Assembly: GCF_000337335.1 (NCBI RefSeq)
Contig: NZ_AOJN01000024.1
Coordinates: 1-64,000, forward strand
Source: Halorubrum distributum JCM 10118
GTDB taxonomy: Archaea; Halobacteriota; Halobacteria; Halobacteriales; Haloferacaceae
Reading direction: 5' to 3'
Length of the DNA stretch: 64,000 bases
How positions within the stretch are numbered: position 1 is the first letter of the stretch; each line of letters begins with the position of its first letter. The notes under the pieces were generated by a model. That model was given only the letters and a program-made list of their open reading frames with translations. It did not search any database and was not told the origin of the DNA. The translations under genes were made by a program, and so were the position numbers. Shown piece by piece: positions 43,793 to 53,150 of the stretch.

Positions 43793-44836
43793 ATGAGTGA
43801 GGAGTTTATTGAGGAGATTGACGATATTCTCTCAGATGTTCTCAGCGATGTCGATGCCACGTCTTCAGCAGAGATAGAGCAGAACATCACGTTCGGACAG
43901 TCGGTGTCTGCTGAGCGGCAAACCGCGATCGTTGATGATGGGATCGACCAGTTAGCGGCTGAGCTGGATGTTCCCGCGGCGACGGTCGATCTTGCAAAAT
44001 CTCTGCGCGATCAGTACCGTGATCAGCGCGGAGACCTCATCGGAACCGCGCTCGAATTAGTCGCTGCTTCATGCTTGTACTGCGCAGTCAAAGTCACAGA
44101 AGTCCCGTTGGATCCAACTGACTTCGTTACCGCGGACGATACTGTGGTGACCCGGAAAGCATTACTTCGACGGTCGAAAGATATCGCCAGTACCGTCGGA
44201 CTCGACCCGTCCGCGTTCTTCGGCAGCGGACAGTATGTGGACCGGTACTGCGACGCGCTCGACGTGAGTGACGCAGTCAACGAGCGTGCACGCGAGATCA
44301 TCGAAATCACAGAGGAATCCGGGCTGTCCAGCGGGAAAAGCCCGTCCGGCTGGGCCGCCGCGGCCGTGTACAACGCGTGTCTCGACGTCGGTGAGAAACG
44401 GACGCAACAGGAACTCAGTGGGATAGCGAACGTCTCGGAAGTAACGATCAGAAACCGGTATCAGGAACAGCGCGCCGGCCTGCGGCAGGCCGAACCGCTC
44501 CCGGCTGACCCGATCAAAGTTATCGACCACGTCGCGGGTGCAAGCGAGGTCGGGTCGGCAACCAGAGACCTCGCGGAACTGTTGATTGAAAATGCACGGG
44601 CGGACGAGTACCCTGTTGATAAAGAAGCGACGCTGTGGGGGCTCGCGGCACTCCGGCGAGCAAGTCAACTGACAGATGGCGACATCAAAATCAAAACGCT
44701 CTCTCAATACACGGACGAAAGCTCGGATGAAATATCCTCACGAGCGAGACGGTTGCGCTCTGTCTTGGATCACCGTGAGTTGAACGACTCCCGCTTCAAA
44801 CACACTCAGCAAGCGAGCGAGTTCGAACAGGACTGA
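43793..44836 (+). CDS. TFB-like factor lacking the zinc ribbon
   Basis: The 347-residue protein has cyclin-like repeats of transcription factor B: one around 45-140 (LIGTALELVAASCLYCAVKV), one around 160-235 (SPSGWAAAAVYNACLDVGEK, then VSEVTIRNRYQEQRAGL) and a third helical block (about 240-325: EATLWGLAALRRASQLTDGD). The N-terminal zinc ribbon that recruits RNA polymerase is absent: there is no CxxC. It is replaced by an acidic segment EEFIEEIDDILSDVLSDVD. Likely an island-specific promoter factor or a competitor of cellular TFB. Confidence 0.75.
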   Translation: MSEEFIEEIDDILSDVLSDVDATSSAEIEQNITFGQSVSAERQTAIVDDGIDQLAAELDVPAATVDLAKSLRDQYRDQRGDLIGTALELVAASCLYCAVKVTEVPLDPTDFVTADDTVVTRKALLRRSKDIASTVGLDPSAFFGSGQYVDRYCDALDVSDAVNERAREIIEITEESGLSSGKSPSGWAAAAVYNACLDVGEKRTQQELSGIANVSEVTIRNRYQEQRAGLRQAEPLPADPIKVIDHVAGASEVGSATRDLAELLIENARADEYPVDKEATLWGLAALRRASQLTDGDIKIKTLSQYTDESSDEISSRARRLRSVLDHRELNDSRFKHTQQASEFEQD

Positions 44837-44999
44837 GAACGAAATGACCTGGTCCGCACTGCCTGGGTATAAAACGAACATGGGCAACATGGTGTTTTGA
44901 GACTGGAAACCGTGTGACGTAGATGCCTCTCGTTATTGCGGGTTGACGGGTGAGAGAATAGCGAAAATACTTGTTCGACGATCGACCATCGGTAATTGA

Positions 45000-47900
45000 A
45001 TGACCTCGCCGACCCGGCGCGGTTTCCTGTATGGTCTCACACTCACTGGCGGTGTCGCTGCAGGGTGTTCCACCGCCGGGTTGGTCACGGCACAGGAGAC
45101 GTCGATTGGTGACTCGCGGATGGACCAGTACGACGCCGCGAACACCGGGTACGCACCGAACGAACGTGGGCCGCGGAGTAATCCGCGGGAACTGTGGCGT
45201 TCCGACGCCGGTGACGCACTCATCGGTTCCGCCGCAGTCGTCGATAGCGTCACATACACGGCGGATGAGACCGGGACTGTTCGTGCTCTCGACGCCGTCA
45301 CCGGAATGGAGCAGTGGGCGGTCGATCTCGACGAGGAGATCGTTACATCCCCGGTTATTGCCGGTGAAATGGTCTGCGTTACGACGGGTGAATCACTGCA
45401 CGCACTCGACGTGAGTGATGGCGCTGAGAGATGGGTCGAAACGATCGGTGCCGACCCGTCATCCCCGATAGTGACCGACGGGGTGATCTTCGTTGCCGGG
45501 GGAAACACCGTACACGCGTTCGCTCTTGATGGAACGGCTGCAACGGCCGTCGATCTGACGGGTGAGATTGTCTCGACACCGGCAGTCGACGGATCCACGT
45601 TGTACGCCGCGACTGACGCGGGCACGGTGTACGCGTTCGACGTCGAGCGGTCGACCAGTTCTGTGACGCTCACCGAAAGGTGGACGACCAGTACGGTGAT
45701 CGACCGGCGACCGACCGTCACGGTTTCAGGCGGAATACTGGTCGTTACCGGGGCGAGTCCGGGTGAGGGCGAACAGGGGCGCGTCTACGCACTCAGTGCG
45801 GACACCGGAGAGGACCAATGGGCGTTCAGTACCACGAGATGGATTGAGAGCGGGGCCGCGATTGATGATGACACCGTGTACGTCGGCGGGGATAACGGCG
45901 ATGTCGTTGCATTAGCGGCGGAGTCGGGGGCGGAGCGCTGGCGGTTCAATGCGAACGACTCGTGGAGTTTCCTCTACTGGGGGCCCGGTGTGTCGGGCGG
46001 GCTCGTGGTTACCGACGACACGGTGTACGTCGGGAGCGAAGACTACAACCTGTACGCGATCGATGCGGATACGGGTGCCCCGCAGTGGCGGTTCCCGACT
46101 AGTGACGCGATTGTGTCGACGCCGACGGTCGTCGACGGGATCGCGTTCGTTGGGAGCACTGACGGCGCGCTGTACTCGATCACGTCGCCTGAAGCGTCAC
46201 CGGTTCCCCTCGACGGGGGCGCTGGAGGTGCCGGTGTTGAAACCGATTTTGACGACTCGAATACCGGCGACGGCGGGGTCCTAGGATTCAGTTTGCCGAA
46301 CGGTCTATCGGGGCTTGTCACGTCACCAGTCACGCTGCTCGTCCTCGCCATCGGACTGCTGTACGGAATTGCGTCGATCGCGTTAAACGACAGCGACGGA
46401 AACGACACGGCGTCGACGGGATCGGCGGCCGAGGCCCAATCGACGCCAGCAATCTATAGAGGATCTGCATCGTCTATAACCGTCGAATCGGACACTGAGT
46501 CAGGGACACCTGTTGAATCGGCCGGCAGCGTTGCGTCAGGGGCAGCCGATGAAGTACGGGGCGAATCACCCGACGACAGGGGTGACGGGTCGCAACGCAC
46601 CGAGCTACTCGACGAGTTACGCGAGTTGGACCGCAAGTGGTCGGAGATCGACCGGACACTGCTTTACTCCGTCGGTAACCATCACCCCGACGAGTACGAA
46701 GACATCTTCGGGAGTCTTGACGCCGCACTCGCCGTCGCCGGCGTCCACGATCCAGACGACTCCGCAACGCCGTCAAATGAGACTGACTCCGACCCCGCAG
46801 ACACCACCTCCAGCACGTCCACGCGTGACACCGACGAGGCGGCGGAAACCACGGAAACGTCGTCCGAGACTCCCAATTCCCAGACAAGGACAAAAAAGAC
46901 AACCACAGGGATGCCATCACGCGAGGCGCTCATCAACGAGTTACAAGCACTCGCGGAGGACTGGGACACAATCGACCGGAAACTGTTGTACTCCGTCGGG
47001 AACCACCACCCGGACGAGTACGAAGACGTCTTCGGGAGTTTCGACGCGGCGCTCGTTGCCGCCGACATCGCCGACCCGGACACAGCGACGGCGGTCACCG
47101 CGGACAAATCGTCACCATTCGATGAGCACGACGAACTCATCACCGAACTCCAAGAACTCGCGGAGGACTGGGACACGATTGACCGGAAACTGTTGTACTC
47201 CGTCGGTGATTACCACCCGGACGAGTACGACGACGCGTTCGGAAGCGTCGATGCCGCTCTCTTCGAAGCCGGACTCACAGACACTGACACGACCGATGAC
47301 GACACAGCCGCCGAGACCGCCGAGAACTCGACGGATACAAGACCCGCGTCGACTACCGGGAAGCAACCGCAGTCAGTCGATTCGAGCACCATGACCGATC
47401 TTCACTCGAACGAACTCGCCGAGCTGTACGTCGCGTTCGACCGGTTCCAGCACCTGTTAACCGAGCTCGCAGGCGAACTCGACACCGACGGGACCGCACC
47501 GATGGAGCAGTGGGCGGACGCTGTCGCCGACCACTGGGGCAGCGGCGGCCCGGCCGGCGCGCCGAACTACGGCGTTCAACAGCGCGACCGGAACGACTTC
47601 AGCATCCGCGACTACCGCGACGCGCACGGCGACGGCGAGCGCGTCACGGACTTCCATCACGTCGAGTTCGCCCCTGCCGACGACCGGATCCAGCACTTAC
47701 TCGGCGACGCGATCGACGACTGGGACCACGCCGTCCCCGTCGCACCCGACTCGAACACGCCGCTCCCCGTCGCTATCGCAAGCACCGAAGCGCTCGACAC
47801 AGCTATCGAACTGCTCGACGAATTCCCCGCGTACCCCGACGCCGACCGCCCAGCACCGGACGACACCGACGTGAGTCCGGACAGCCCGACCCTGCCCGAC

Positions 47901-48869
47901 GGGCGCGTCGACACGCTCACCGTTACTGTCCTCAACCACGACCCGAACCCCGGGTCGAAACGCGACGCCCGTCTCCAAGTCGCACTCACAGACGGCACCG
48001 AAGTCCCGCTCGACATCTGGTCCACACACGACCTCTCGCTTGACTGGAGCGTCGGCGAGACGTACACGATCGAGCAAGCTCGGCACAAAAGCTGGGAGAC
48101 AAGCACCGGGACCGGACACCAACTCAGCAGCACGAAAGACTTCCGCGTCATGCCAACTGACGCTGGCTCTGCGGGCAACACGCCGGACATCAACCCGCCG
48201 TCACGGTCGAGCGCGGATACGAGTTCGACGTCCGGACGTAGCCGGGACACCAGTACGAGCAGTGGAAAGAGCGCTTCGAACAGTGGCAGAAGTCGAACGA
48301 GGAGTAGTGGCACCCCAAGCCGTGGCGACCTCCTTGACGCGATGCAGCACGTCGGCGAGACGATCGACCGGCCGTTGAAAGCGAGCGACGTGAGCGACAC
48401 CACAGCGTATTCCGTGAATGATATCACCCGCGTGTTCGGTTCCTGGCAAAACGCCCTCGACTCAGCCGGCATCGACAACAAAGCCCGACTCATCGACGAC
48501 CTGCACCGCGTCGCCGACACCCTCGGACACCGCCCCACCACCACCGAAATGAACGAGCACGGGCACGTCTCCGCCACCACCTACGCCACGTACTTCGGCA
48601 CGTACACCGCCGCCGTCGAACAAGCGTTCGACGAAGCAGAAGCCACTCGTTCACCGACCGGCACGGACACCGCAGATCAGGCCGACGCCACGAAGACGGG
48701 ATCCGGCGCGAGCACAGCGAGGAGTGGGGGGACAACCGCACGGGACACTGGAGACAGCGACCAGGCCACCAGCGGTGATGAGAGCACTGGCACGACCCCT
48801 GACGACGACGGGATTCTCGGCGATATTATGAACGATTTCGACGAATTTTCTGATTCCGAAGCGGAGTGA
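45000..48869 (+). CDS. Giant Tat lipoprotein: PQQ propeller, TM, HARE repeats, OB-like domain
   Basis: The 1289-residue protein starts with a twin-arginine signal and lipobox (TRRGFLYGLTLTGGVAAGC). Residues about 40-415 form a PQQ/BamB-like beta-propeller (repeats such as VRALDAVTGMEQWAVDL and LYAIDADTGAPQWRFPTSDA). A membrane helix follows (about 437-464). The C-terminal part should be cytoplasmic: three near-identical homing-endonuclease-associated repeats (about 535-581, 643-692, 711-760; core LLYSVGNHHPDEYEDVFGS), an unknown block (800-940), an OB-like segment (970-1054), two more repeats (1110-1157, 1164-1211) and an acidic tail DDGILGDIMNDFDEF. Domain calls are by eye; no homologue of this full architecture is known to me. 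Confidence 0.75.
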   Translation: MTSPTRRGFLYGLTLTGGVAAGCSTAGLVTAQETSIGDSRMDQYDAANTGYAPNERGPRSNPRELWRSDAGDALIGSAAVVDSVTYTADETGTVRALDAVTGMEQWAVDLDEEIVTSPVIAGEMVCVTTGESLHALDVSDGAERWVETIGADPSSPIVTDGVIFVAGGNTVHAFALDGTAATAVDLTGEIVSTPAVDGSTLYAATDAGTVYAFDVERSTSSVTLTERWTTSTVIDRRPTVTVSGGILVVTGASPGEGEQGRVYALSADTGEDQWAFSTTRWIESGAAIDDDTVYVGGDNGDVVALAAESGAERWRFNANDSWSFLYWGPGVSGGLVVTDDTVYVGSEDYNLYAIDADTGAPQWRFPTSDAIVSTPTVVDGIAFVGSTDGALYSITSPEASPVPLDGGAGGAGVETDFDDSNTGDGGVLGFSLPNGLSGLVTSPVTLLVLAIGLLYGIASIALNDSDGNDTASTGSAAEAQSTPAIYRGSASSITVESDTESGTPVESAGSVASGAADEVRGESPDDRGDGSQRTELLDELRELDRKWSEIDRTLLYSVGNHHPDEYEDIFGSLDAALAVAGVHDPDDSATPSNETDSDPADTTSSTSTRDTDEAAETTETSSETPNSQTRTKKTTTGMPSREALINELQALAEDWDTIDRKLLYSVGNHHPDEYEDVFGSFDAALVAADIADPDTATAVTADKSSPFDEHDELITELQELAEDWDTIDRKLLYSVGDYHPDEYDDAFGSVDAALFEAGLTDTDTTDDDTAAETAENSTDTRPASTTGKQPQSVDSSTMTDLHSNELAELYVAFDRFQHLLTELAGELDTDGTAPMEQWADAVADHWGSGGPAGAPNYGVQQRDRNDFSIRDYRDAHGDGERVTDFHHVEFAPADDRIQHLLGDAIDDWDHAVPVAPDSNTPLPVAIASTEALDTAIELLDEFPAYPDADRPAPDDTDVSPDSPTLPDGRVDTLTVTVLNHDPNPGSKRDARLQVALTDGTEVPLDIWSTHDLSLDWSVGETYTIEQARHKSWETSTGTGHQLSSTKDFRVMPTDAGSAGNTPDINPPSRSSADTSSTSGRSRDTSTSSGKSASNSGRSRTRSSGTPSRGDLLDAMQHVGETIDRPLKASDVSDTTAYSVNDITRVFGSWQNALDSAGIDNKARLIDDLHRVADTLGHRPTTTEMNEHGHVSATTYATYFGTYTAAVEQAFDEAEATRSPTGTDTADQADATKTGSGASTARSGGTTARDTGDSDQATSGDESTGTTPDDDGILGDIMNDFDEFSDSEAE

Positions 48870-48923
48870 GTTCCGCACAACAACATCCGTTCCGACCGAG
48901 GTCCAAATGGAGTTCCCTCGCCG

Positions 48924-50261
48924 TTACGCCGTGGTCCAGATTCGACCGTGTGGCCGCCCGTGAACGCTGTCCATCGCCATGAGTACTTGCGTGACGTACT
49001 CCCACAGTTCAGTCCGGTCCCGATCGCCAACGTCAACGGCGTCCCACACGGCCTGCTTGACGTGCTGTGAACGCGCGACCGTGCGCTCGCGGATATACCG
49101 CGCAGCGGCGACGGCACCGTCCACCACTCCCGACTCCGTGTACGCACCGAACTCCGGTGACTCCGTCTCCTCCTGACCGGACACCGTATCGGAGTCTTGT
49201 TCTGAACGCACAGCCCGGGCTCCGGTCGAGCCTGACGCCTCACGAACGGTGGTTTCAGCCGCATCGGACCGGTCCCGACGCTCGGAATCACCGGCCTCTG
49301 CCGACCGCGGCGAATCCGTACCCTCATCGGCACGCGCTGTCACCCCGTCGTCCGTCTGCGCGTCAGTCTCCACATCACCGACGGCCTCCGTACTTGCATC
49401 CTCCTCACCGCCGTCCGCCTCGTCAACCAACGACGAGAACGACGAGGCGATCTCGCCGAGCATCCCGCCCTCGTTTTGAATCTCATCGAACGAGACGTCC
49501 GGTGCCGGGCGCTCTGCATCGGAACTGTACTCGGCTAAATGCCGCCGCGGATCCAACTCCGCGTTGATAAACAACGGTTCGAAATCAGCATCTTCGAAGA
49601 TCCGGTCGTACTCCGCGAGGATACCTTGCAGTGCAATCTCACCGTCTACTGTGACCGTATACGTCTCATCGATCGTCGCGTGCAAGTCTCCGTTCGACGC
49701 GGTGTCGTGACTCTGCAGCTGCTCCGACGCAGTGCTCACCGGTTCGATGAGATGACTGCGAAGGAATCGCGTCAAAAACCCGATTTTACTCTCATCAACT
49801 GTTGAAACGGCACCGAACAACTCTCGCGGCGTGAACCGGTCCCGGTCCAGCATCGCTTCAGTCAACGCGCGGTACTCATCGTACGTCGCCACCAACCACA
49901 ACATGTCGTACACGATCGGGTTGTACTCCTCGGGCGGCGCCGGAATGATATCGAACAGGAATGCGAGATCGTCCGGCGTGAACCCCTGTTGAAGTAACTG
50001 GCGCTCCCCGGACATCCCGCGGTTCAACTGGATTTCAAACAACCACCGATACCGGATCACCAAGCGAACCAACGCCCACTCACGGTGCGCCGAATCAAAA
50101 TAAATCGCGTACACACCGGTCGCAGCGGACTTCGCCGGCACAATCCGGAGTGACTCGATCGAATCATCACGGAGCACGTCCTGCGGCTGGCGTGTCAACT
50201 CATCACGAAACGTCGGACCTTCTTTGATAATTGACACAGGGAACCCGGAGCGATTCGTCAT
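48924..50261 (-). CDS. Uncharacterised protein, 445 aa, last gene of SMC operon
   Basis: An N-terminal domain (about 1-250, starting MTNRSGFPVSIIKEGPTFRD) has mixed alpha/beta character. Then come a segment like the shared tail motif (EGGMLGEIASSFSSLVDE, about 268-285), a long acidic low-complexity linker (about 288-380) and a C-terminal helical, winged-helix-like domain (AAARYIRERTVARSQHVKQA). No catalytic motif is recognised. It is the fifth gene after helicase, small protein, ATPase and 171-residue protein, with a gap of only 65 bp. Confidence 0.65.
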   Translation of the reverse strand: MTNRSGFPVSIIKEGPTFRDELTRQPQDVLRDDSIESLRIVPAKSAATGVYAIYFDSAHREWALVRLVIRYRWLFEIQLNRGMSGERQLLQQGFTPDDLAFLFDIIPAPPEEYNPIVYDMLWLVATYDEYRALTEAMLDRDRFTPRELFGAVSTVDESKIGFLTRFLRSHLIEPVSTASEQLQSHDTASNGDLHATIDETYTVTVDGEIALQGILAEYDRIFEDADFEPLFINAELDPRRHLAEYSSDAERPAPDVSFDEIQNEGGMLGEIASSFSSLVDEADGGEEDASTEAVGDVETDAQTDDGVTARADEGTDSPRSAEAGDSERRDRSDAAETTVREASGSTGARAVRSEQDSDTVSGQEETESPEFGAYTESGVVDGAVAAARYIRERTVARSQHVKQAVWDAVDVGDRDRTELWEYVTQVLMAMDSVHGRPHGRIWTTA

Positions 50262-50325
50262 GGAAACCTCATCATTAGTGAAAGTATGAGTGCTTTCCTG
50301 TGACGACTCGGGTGAAGCGACGTGA

Positions 50326-50841
50326 TCAGCTGCTCATCATGTCGCTATCGAAGCTATCGACGATCTGTGAGAGGATATCCTCGTTGTCCGTGGTGCCGTC
50401 GGCCTCGTGGAACTTATCGATGAACGAAACGAGCCCGTCACGCGGCGGGTTCGCCGCGTCGCCGAACTCGCGGTCTAACCGCATCGCCCCGGCGTGCGCG
50501 TACCGTGCGAGCACCTCCAGTTGCGTTTCCGGTTCCACGAGCGCGCTCGAATCGCTCGTGTGCTGATACGCGATCGACGCGGCGACCGCCCGGTACGTCG
50601 GCTTGTCAGTGAAATGCATCCACAGCATTTCGCCTTGCGTTCCCTCGTCGGTTTTCCCTTGGAACTCTTTGTCGGCGTACGTGTTCACCGTCGGCCGGTC
50701 GCTCACGGCGTACCCGACGCTCGCCGAGAACACGAAGAAATCGACGAGGCTATCGAATATCTCCCAGTCGCTCACCATCTGATCGTAAATGTCGTGCCGG
50801 TGGTAGTACTGCCGTGTCGTCGCCGTACTGGAGTCGCTCAT
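50326..50841 (-). CDS. SMC-operon accessory protein, 171 aa
   Basis: The ATG overlaps the stop of the SMC-like ATPase gene by four bases (ATGA), so it is coupled to it. The protein is mostly helical (QMVSDWEIFDSLVDFFVFSA; HAGAMRLDREFGDAANPPRD), with no zinc or catalytic motif. Its size and position resemble middle components of ABC three-component or Lamassu-type systems. The C-terminal tail NEDILSQIVDSFDSDM matches the tail motif of other island proteins. Confidence 0.7.
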   Translation of the reverse strand: MSDSSTATTRQYYHRHDIYDQMVSDWEIFDSLVDFFVFSASVGYAVSDRPTVNTYADKEFQGKTDEGTQGEMLWMHFTDKPTYRAVAASIAYQHTSDSSALVEPETQLEVLARYAHAGAMRLDREFGDAANPPRDGLVSFIDKFHEADGTTDNEDILSQIVDSFDSDMMSS

Positions 50842-52877
50842 TGATTCACCTTCTGAGAAATCTCTTCTTCAACGATCCGGGTCCGCGGGTACGACGTGTC
50901 ACCGTCGCCGTCGTCGAAATCAAGCCGGTACTGCCGACTGGCGATCTCGTTCATCTCGTTCGCAACCGGGCCCCGCCACTGCGAGTCCGTGACGAGCACC
51001 ACGACCTGCTCGGCCATCCGCGGGATCACGCGACTCACCGTCCGCCGATGGTCGTCGTCTAACGCCCCGAACGGCGAATCCATCACGATCGGGTAAATCC
51101 CGCCGCTGAAATACTCCGCGTCAGTATCCGACTCGTACCGTTCCCGGGCAATCTGCACGAGACTCCCGATGAACGTCAGACTCGCAATCTGCCGTTCCCC
51201 ACGCGACTTGTCGACCTCCAAGTACTCACCCTGCAACTGATCGCGGATCCGGAGTTCGAACTCGTCCGTAATCTCGGCCTCATATCCCTTCGTCGCAATC
51301 TCATCAAACGTCTTCGACACGAGATCGTTCGAGTACTCCCGCACCTGATTCTGGAGCTGTTCGAACGACGCTTCAAGTTGCTGTTGGACCTTCGACGTCG
51401 CCTGCATCCGTCGCCGCGCAAGCTCGGCTTGACTCTCCTCTTGCCGCGCCTCATCGATCTCCTCGCCGATTTCTTCAAGCCGTTCCTCGCGCGTCTCGAT
51501 ATCACGCTCCAAATCCCAAATCTCGCGTTTCAACTCCTCACGTTCAGATTTCTTCCGGTTCCGCGCCGACTCCAACTCGGACGGCGTTTCGCCCGTCTCG
51601 GGATCCGTGATGTTCATCTCCTCTAACTCGCCTTGAATCTCGTCTAACTGCTCGTCAACGGACGTGAGTTGATCCCGTAATTCCGACCGCTCCTCAAGCA
51701 GCTCGTCAACCGTGTCCAAATCCTCCGCCTGCTCGTCCTGAATACTGGTGAGATGCGAGATAATCCTGATCGCCGCCTGATCAACCCCGTTCTCCGCTGC
51801 ATCCGACCGGTACGCCTCAACGCTGTCGTACGGGTGTGTCCCTTCCTCTAACGGTCGGCCACAGATACACTCGCCTTGCGCGAGGAGCTTGTCCACGAAC
51901 TGATTCGACACCTCTGACGGGATCTCACCGCGTTCGCGCAGATCGTCAAGGTCCTGTGCCGTTGCTTCGATCGCTGGCATCACGAACGGGAGGTGACCCT
52001 TCTTACTGATCTCCGCGTCAATCGACTCGTTGATCTCCGCGATTTCCGCCTGTAACGCGTCCTGCCGCGACTCCAACCGGTTCCGTTCTTCTTGTAACTC
52101 CGCTGCTTCTTCGATCCCTTCGAGCTTCCGCTCGATCTCACTGATTTCCTCTCGAAGCCGTTGGCGGCTCTGCTTTTTCGTGTCGATCGACCCGGTCAAA
52201 TCCTCAACCTCGTCTCGAAGTTCACTGCGCGTGTCGATCAGGTCAGATAACTCCGAGTTCCCGTGTTCCTGCACTTCCGATTCGAACCGTCCCTCAACCT
52301 CACCGAGATGCCGGATCGACCGCTCGATGATGGTGAGGCCCATAATATTTTGAATCGCCTGCTTCACCTCGTCTTGACTGTGCCCCTCGGAGAGCTGTGT
52401 GATGTACTCGCCGTCGAAAAAGAACAGGTCGCTCAACCGGTCGGGGAGAATCTGCTCGATCGACCGCTGCGGGTTCTGTCGCGTCCCGCGTTTCCCGTCC
52501 GCCGTCTCGTAGGACAACGACAGGTCCTCATCGACGATCTCGCCGAGATAATCGTCCGTCGCCTGCCGCTGATACTCGTAGGACCGCGTGACTTCGTAAT
52601 CGACGTCCTCGTGTTCGAACTCCAGTGCCACTTCGACTGACACCGTCTCACCTGGGTCCACCTCAGCGAGCGCGCCTTGACTAGCGAGCTTGTCAGGTCG
52701 CAAGTTAAAATTCGACTCGTCGTACAGCACCCACAGGAACGCGTTTTTCAGCGTCGTCTTCCCGGACCCGTTCTGCCCGTGCACAACGGTGACGTTCTGA
52801 TCGTCACCTAACGCGAACTCCACGGTTTCAGACCGGAACTGCCGGAAATTCGTGAGGTGCAGTCGATGCAGTTGCAT
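50838..52877 (-). CDS. SMC/DndD-like ATPase with zinc-hook cysteines
   Basis: The 679-residue ATPase begins QLHRLHLTNFRQFRSETVEF, with Walker A GQNGSGKT (residues 34-41). ILPDRLSDLFFFDGEYITQL is characteristic of DndD/RecF-related ABC ATPases. Two coiled-coil arms (about 195-300 and 365-520) flank a hook with C337-x-C339 in ECICGRPLEEGTHPY. The C terminus has the ABC signature region (SRGERQIASLTFIGSL) and Walker B VMDSPFGALDDDHR. Likely a DNA-sensing or remodelling ATPase of a defence system; no dndC or dndE is nearby. Confidence 0.85.
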   Translation of the reverse strand: MQLHRLHLTNFRQFRSETVEFALGDDQNVTVVHGQNGSGKTTLKNAFLWVLYDESNFNLRPDKLASQGALAEVDPGETVSVEVALEFEHEDVDYEVTRSYEYQRQATDDYLGEIVDEDLSLSYETADGKRGTRQNPQRSIEQILPDRLSDLFFFDGEYITQLSEGHSQDEVKQAIQNIMGLTIIERSIRHLGEVEGRFESEVQEHGNSELSDLIDTRSELRDEVEDLTGSIDTKKQSRQRLREEISEIERKLEGIEEAAELQEERNRLESRQDALQAEIAEINESIDAEISKKGHLPFVMPAIEATAQDLDDLRERGEIPSEVSNQFVDKLLAQGECICGRPLEEGTHPYDSVEAYRSDAAENGVDQAAIRIISHLTSIQDEQAEDLDTVDELLEERSELRDQLTSVDEQLDEIQGELEEMNITDPETGETPSELESARNRKKSEREELKREIWDLERDIETREERLEEIGEEIDEARQEESQAELARRRMQATSKVQQQLEASFEQLQNQVREYSNDLVSKTFDEIATKGYEAEITDEFELRIRDQLQGEYLEVDKSRGERQIASLTFIGSLVQIARERYESDTDAEYFSGGIYPIVMDSPFGALDDDHRRTVSRVIPRMAEQVVVLVTDSQWRGPVANEMNEIASRQYRLDFDDGDGDTSYPRTRIVEEEISQKVNQ

Positions 52878-53108
52878 CTATTCCGGGATCTCCTCTTCGA
52901 CGATCTCTCGGATCTCCGGGATGATCTTGTGCGGGCGGCGCATGTGGAGCTGCTCGCTTTCCGCCTGTAACGTCCGCTCTCGAATCCGTCGCAGCGTCTC
53001 GTCCCCAATATCAGCTGTTGACCCCTGATCGTCCATGCTTCGAACGTATCTGTCCCTCTGTCTTAATGATTGTTCCAGCTTGGAGACACTCCCGTCACCG
53101 ACAGTCAC
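52878..53108 (-). CDS. Small charged protein between helicase and ATPase genes
   Basis: The product has 76 residues if the GTG at 53108 is used (MTVGDGSVSKLEQSLRQRDR) or 52 if the ATG at 53036 is used. It is highly charged and helical (ETLRRIRERTLQAESEQLHM) and ends in EIREIVEEEIPE. Its TAG directly precedes the ATG of the ATPase gene, so translation is coupled. Probably an adaptor of the ATPase or helicase. Confidence 0.55.
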   Translation of the reverse strand: MTVGDGSVSKLEQSLRQRDRYVRSMDDQGSTADIGDETLRRIRERTLQAESEQLHMRRPHKIIPEIREIVEEEIPE

Positions 53109-53150
53109 GGCACGATACCGGAACGCAAAGCCCGCAGCTCCGGCATGCGC

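Noticed and set aside
50838-52877. A complete DNA phosphorothioation (Dnd) system
   Set aside because: Only a DndD-like ATPase is present; no dndA, dndC or dndE can be seen in the island.
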